Of a stretch of 64,000 nucleotides of DNA, positions 61,704 to 64,000 are shown piece by piece (position 1 is the stretch's first letter; each line of letters opens with the position of its first letter). Both the position numbers and the translations under genes were made by a program. Source of the stretch: Cellulomonas soli (GTDB taxonomy: Bacteria > Actinomycetota > Actinomycetes > Actinomycetales > Cellulomonadaceae); NCBI RefSeq assembly GCF_013409305.1, contig NZ_JACBZJ010000001.1, positions 3,224,001 through 3,288,000 on the forward strand. Direction: 5' to 3'. The notes under the pieces are model-generated. The model was not told the origin of the DNA and ran no database searches. It was given only the letters and a program-made list of their open reading frames with translations.

Positions 61704-63994
61704 CTGGTCCCCTCGAGGGTTGCCCCCACGGTCGGTGTGATCACGAACGACGCCACGAGGTGCTCCGACCTGCGCGAGTTTGGCCCCACCCGGACCTCGA
61801 ACTGCCCGGGCTCGACGACCCGGTGACCGTCGACATCGACGATCGTGCAGTCCGCGGCGCTGATCGTGATCGGCACGTCGACCGAAGCGCCGGGCTCGAC
61901 GAGCGCCTGCCGGAATCCCTTGAGCTCCTGCTCCGCCCAGGTCGCGCTCGTGATGACGTCGCTCAGGTAGACCTGGACGGTCTCGAGGGCTGGTCGTGTC
62001 CCGGTGTTGGTGAGCGTGACGGTCGCTGTGACCTCGCCCGTGCTCGGGATCTCCTCGGCGGACAGCCGCAGGTCGCGGTACTCGATCGTGGTGTAGGTCA
62101 GACCCTCGCCGAAGACGAACATCGGCTCCTGCGCGAGGTCGGCGTAGCGAGCGCCGTGCTGGCCCCGAACCTGGTTGTAGTGGACAGGTTGCTGGCCGAC
62201 GTGGAGCGGGACCGATACAGGCAGTCGGCCCGACGGCTCCGTGATCCCGAGCAGGAGGTCGGCCACCGCACGGCCACCCCGCATCCCCGGATTGAACGCC
62301 TCGACGATGGCGCTGGCGCGCGAGGCGGAAGCCGGCAGCACGGAGGGCTTGGAATGCACGAGCACCAGGACCACGGGGGTGCCGGTCTCGACGAGGGCGT
62401 CCAGGAGTGCGACTTGCCCGCCCTGGAGCTCGAGCGTCGCAGTCGACTTCCCCTCACCGGTGAGCGCGACCGTGTCGCCGAGCACCGCGACGACGACATC
62501 GGCGGCCCGTGCTGCGTCGAGTGCCTCAGCGATGAGTCCGGCATCCGGCGACGCGGGGGAGAAGATCGGTGGCCGAGGCTGCCCGTCGGGGAACGTCGTG
62601 CCTTCGGGGTCGGGCACGAGCGTGCCGATCTCGGCACCCCGGGCGTAGCTGATCTGCCAGCCCTCAGGAGCGGTAGCCCGGAGCCCGTCGAGCACGGTCT
62701 CCACGAGGTGACGGGGATGGCCCTCAGGCATCCATGGCACCTGTCCCGAGGCTCCGGCCCAGTCCCCGAGCTGGGCGTGCGGATCATCGGCATTCGGACC
62801 GACGACGGCGACTCGCTTCGGCGCCTGGTCCTCGGTCGAACCGGCAAGCGGTAGCACGCCGTCGTTGCGCAGCAGCACGAGCGAGCGGCGGGCGACCTCG
62901 AGGTTGAGCTCGGCGTGGGAGCTGCAGCCGATCACCTGGGTCTGCCGCGCGGCGTCGGGCGCCCGCGGGTTCTCGAACAACCCGAGCTCGAACTTCAGTC
63001 GCAGGATGCGGCGCACCGCATCGTCGATCTGGTGCTCGCGCAGCCGCCCCTCGGCGACAGCCTGCAGCGCACCCTCGTAGAACTGCGGGGTGGTCATCAC
63101 TAGGTGGTTGCCTGAGTCGACAGCGACGGCGGCGGCCGCCACGTCGTCCTCGCAGACCTTCTGCTCCCACACCATGCGCCCGACGTTGTCCCAGTCCGTC
63201 ACGAGAGTGCCGGTGAACCCCCACTCGCCGCGCAGGACGTCGTCGAGCAGCCAGCGGTTCGCGGTGACCGGGACGCCGTCGATCGCCTGGTAGCCGAGCA
63301 TGAATGTCCGGCAGCCCTCGCGAGCGGCGCGCTCGAACGGCGGCAGGAACCACGAGCGCAGCGCCCGACGACTGAGGTCGGCCTCGCTGGCGTCGCGGCC
63401 GCCCTGCGTCTGGGAATAGCCGGCGAAGTGCTTGGCGCAAGCGAGAACGGCAGTGGGGTCGTCGAGCCCGTCCCCCTGATACCCGCGGATCATGGCCGCC
63501 CCTAGCTCGCCGATGAGGTGCGGGTCCTCACCAAACGTCTCGTCCACGCGACCCCAGCGCAGGTCGCGGGCGATGCACAGCACGGGGGAGAAGGTCCAGT
63601 GCAGCCCGGTCGCCGCAACCTCGATCGCGGTCGCCCGGGCCGCCCGCTCGAGCAGGGCGGGATCCCAGGTGCACGCCATGCCCAGCTGGGTCGGCAGGAT
63701 GGTCGCGCCGGGCCAGAACGAGTGTCCGTGGATCGCATCGTCGGCCGTGAGAAGGGGGATCCTGAGCCGGGTGCGCTGGGTCAGGGCGATGGCGTCGATC
63801 ATGGCCTCGGGTGAGGCGTGCAGGATCGACCCGGCTCCCCGGGACAGCACGATCTCCTTCAGGTCGCCGCGGGCGTCGAGCTGCAGCATCTGCCCGACCT
63901 TCTCCGGCAGGGTCATCCGATCGAGCAGGTCTTCGACCCGCTGCTCGATCGGAAGGGCGGCGTCCAGGTACGGGATTGCCGGGTCGGTGGTCAT
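61700..63994 (-). CDS. GH3 beta-glucosidase
   Basis: A 764-aa enzyme with the full GH3 layout: TIM barrel with KHFAGYSQTQGGRDAS, nucleophile Asp267 in LVTDWDNVG, an alpha/beta sandwich (VVAVLGDTVALTGEGKS) holding the acid/base region, and a C-terminal Fn3-like domain (TVTLTNTGTRPALETVQVYL). No signal peptide, so probably cytoplasmic. The most likely activity is beta-glucosidase or beta-xylosidase. The ATG at 63994 is 6 bp from the window edge, so its promoter and any upstream transporter genes are not visible. Confidence 0.93.
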   Translation of the reverse strand: MTTDPAIPYLDAALPIEQRVEDLLDRMTLPEKVGQMLQLDARGDLKEIVLSRGAGSILHASPEAMIDAIALTQRTRLRIPLLTADDAIHGHSFWPGATILPTQLGMACTWDPALLERAARATAIEVAATGLHWTFSPVLCIARDLRWGRVDETFGEDPHLIGELGAAMIRGYQGDGLDDPTAVLACAKHFAGYSQTQGGRDASEADLSRRALRSWFLPPFERAAREGCRTFMLGYQAIDGVPVTANRWLLDDVLRGEWGFTGTLVTDWDNVGRMVWEQKVCEDDVAAAAVAVDSGNHLVMTTPQFYEGALQAVAEGRLREHQIDDAVRRILRLKFELGLFENPRAPDAARQTQVIGCSSHAELNLEVARRSLVLLRNDGVLPLAGSTEDQAPKRVAVVGPNADDPHAQLGDWAGASGQVPWMPEGHPRHLVETVLDGLRATAPEGWQISYARGAEIGTLVPDPEGTTFPDGQPRPPIFSPASPDAGLIAEALDAARAADVVVAVLGDTVALTGEGKSTATLELQGGQVALLDALVETGTPVVLVLVHSKPSVLPASASRASAIVEAFNPGMRGGRAVADLLLGITEPSGRLPVSVPLHVGQQPVHYNQVRGQHGARYADLAQEPMFVFGEGLTYTTIEYRDLRLSAEEIPSTGEVTATVTLTNTGTRPALETVQVYLSDVITSATWAEQELKGFRQALVEPGASVDVPITISAADCTIVDVDGHRVVEPGQFEVRVGPNSRRSEHLVASFVITPTVGATLEGTR

Positions 63995-64000
63995 GCCTGC

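Noticed and set aside
62300..62345. GAGGCGGAAG in the GH3 beta-glucosidase gene as a fifth PTS operator
   Set aside because: The left TTCC arm is missing and the site is inside a coding region.

Overview
The window is very GC-rich DNA, with G or C at most third codon positions, many GTG starts and ATGA or GTGA stop/start overlaps. Gene content points to a saprophytic actinobacterium of the order Micrococcales, resembling Cellulomonas, Oerskovia or Cellulosimicrobium. The evidence is a dense set of glycoside hydrolases and sugar importers, a cell-wall-anchored mannosidase with an LAxTG-like sorting signal, and MmyB-type, LacI and PRD regulators. The genus is inferred; no rRNA or tRNA gene is present.

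Layout. 1-5715: the tail of an aldo/keto reductase, then a divergent redox/efflux locus with an MmyB-type regulator and a Tat-lipoprotein flavodoxin on one side and an alcohol dehydrogenase, a DHA2 efflux pump and an aldo/keto reductase on the other. 5782-11661: a chemoreceptor and a minus-strand operon of an FAD oxidoreductase, an SRPBCC protein, a membrane-fused linalool dehydratase/isomerase-like enzyme, a small membrane protein and an ArsR-type regulator with a four-cysteine tail. 11766-11972: a fragment of a regulator gene. 12246-22010: a ribose-type ABC importer with a GH3 enzyme, a HAD phosphatase/mutase and an AraC-GH39 fusion. 22027-29147: a LacI regulator with two matching operators, a carbohydrate ABC importer and a GH78 alpha-L-rhamnosidase. 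29273-36141: a NarL-type two-component system and a fixABCX-like electron-transfer operon with an inserted fumarate-reductase-like flavoprotein.

36220-50399 is a complete, self-contained PTS locus: EI, HPr, EIIA, EIIB and EIIC of the lactose/cellobiose type, a PRD activator, a GH1 6-phospho-beta-glucosidase, a 3-keto-disaccharide hydrolase-like protein (DUF1080), four Gfo/Idh/MocA oxidoreductases and a HAD hydrolase. Four copies of a 16-bp inverted repeat (TTCC-N8-GGAA, consensus TTCCKCSDMGGCGGAA) lie about 85 to 125 bp upstream of the promoter-proximal genes and tie the locus into one regulon. The set suggests that imported phospho-glycosides are cleaved both by GH1 hydrolysis and by an oxidise/eliminate/reduce (3-keto) route.

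50413-64000: an NmrA-type reductase divergent from an HxlR regulator; a 2239-residue surface protein joining a GH92 mannosidase, three CBM6-like modules, FIVAR and Fn3 modules and a PAP2 acid phosphatase; a decayed phage integrase; and a LacI regulator convergent with a GH3 beta-glucosidase/2-hydroxyacid dehydrogenase operon. The GH92 domain has Gln where hydrolytic family members have their general-acid Glu, which I recall as the signature of mannose-1-phosphate-uncapping members. Together with the fused phosphatase this suggests a one-protein phosphomannan processor.
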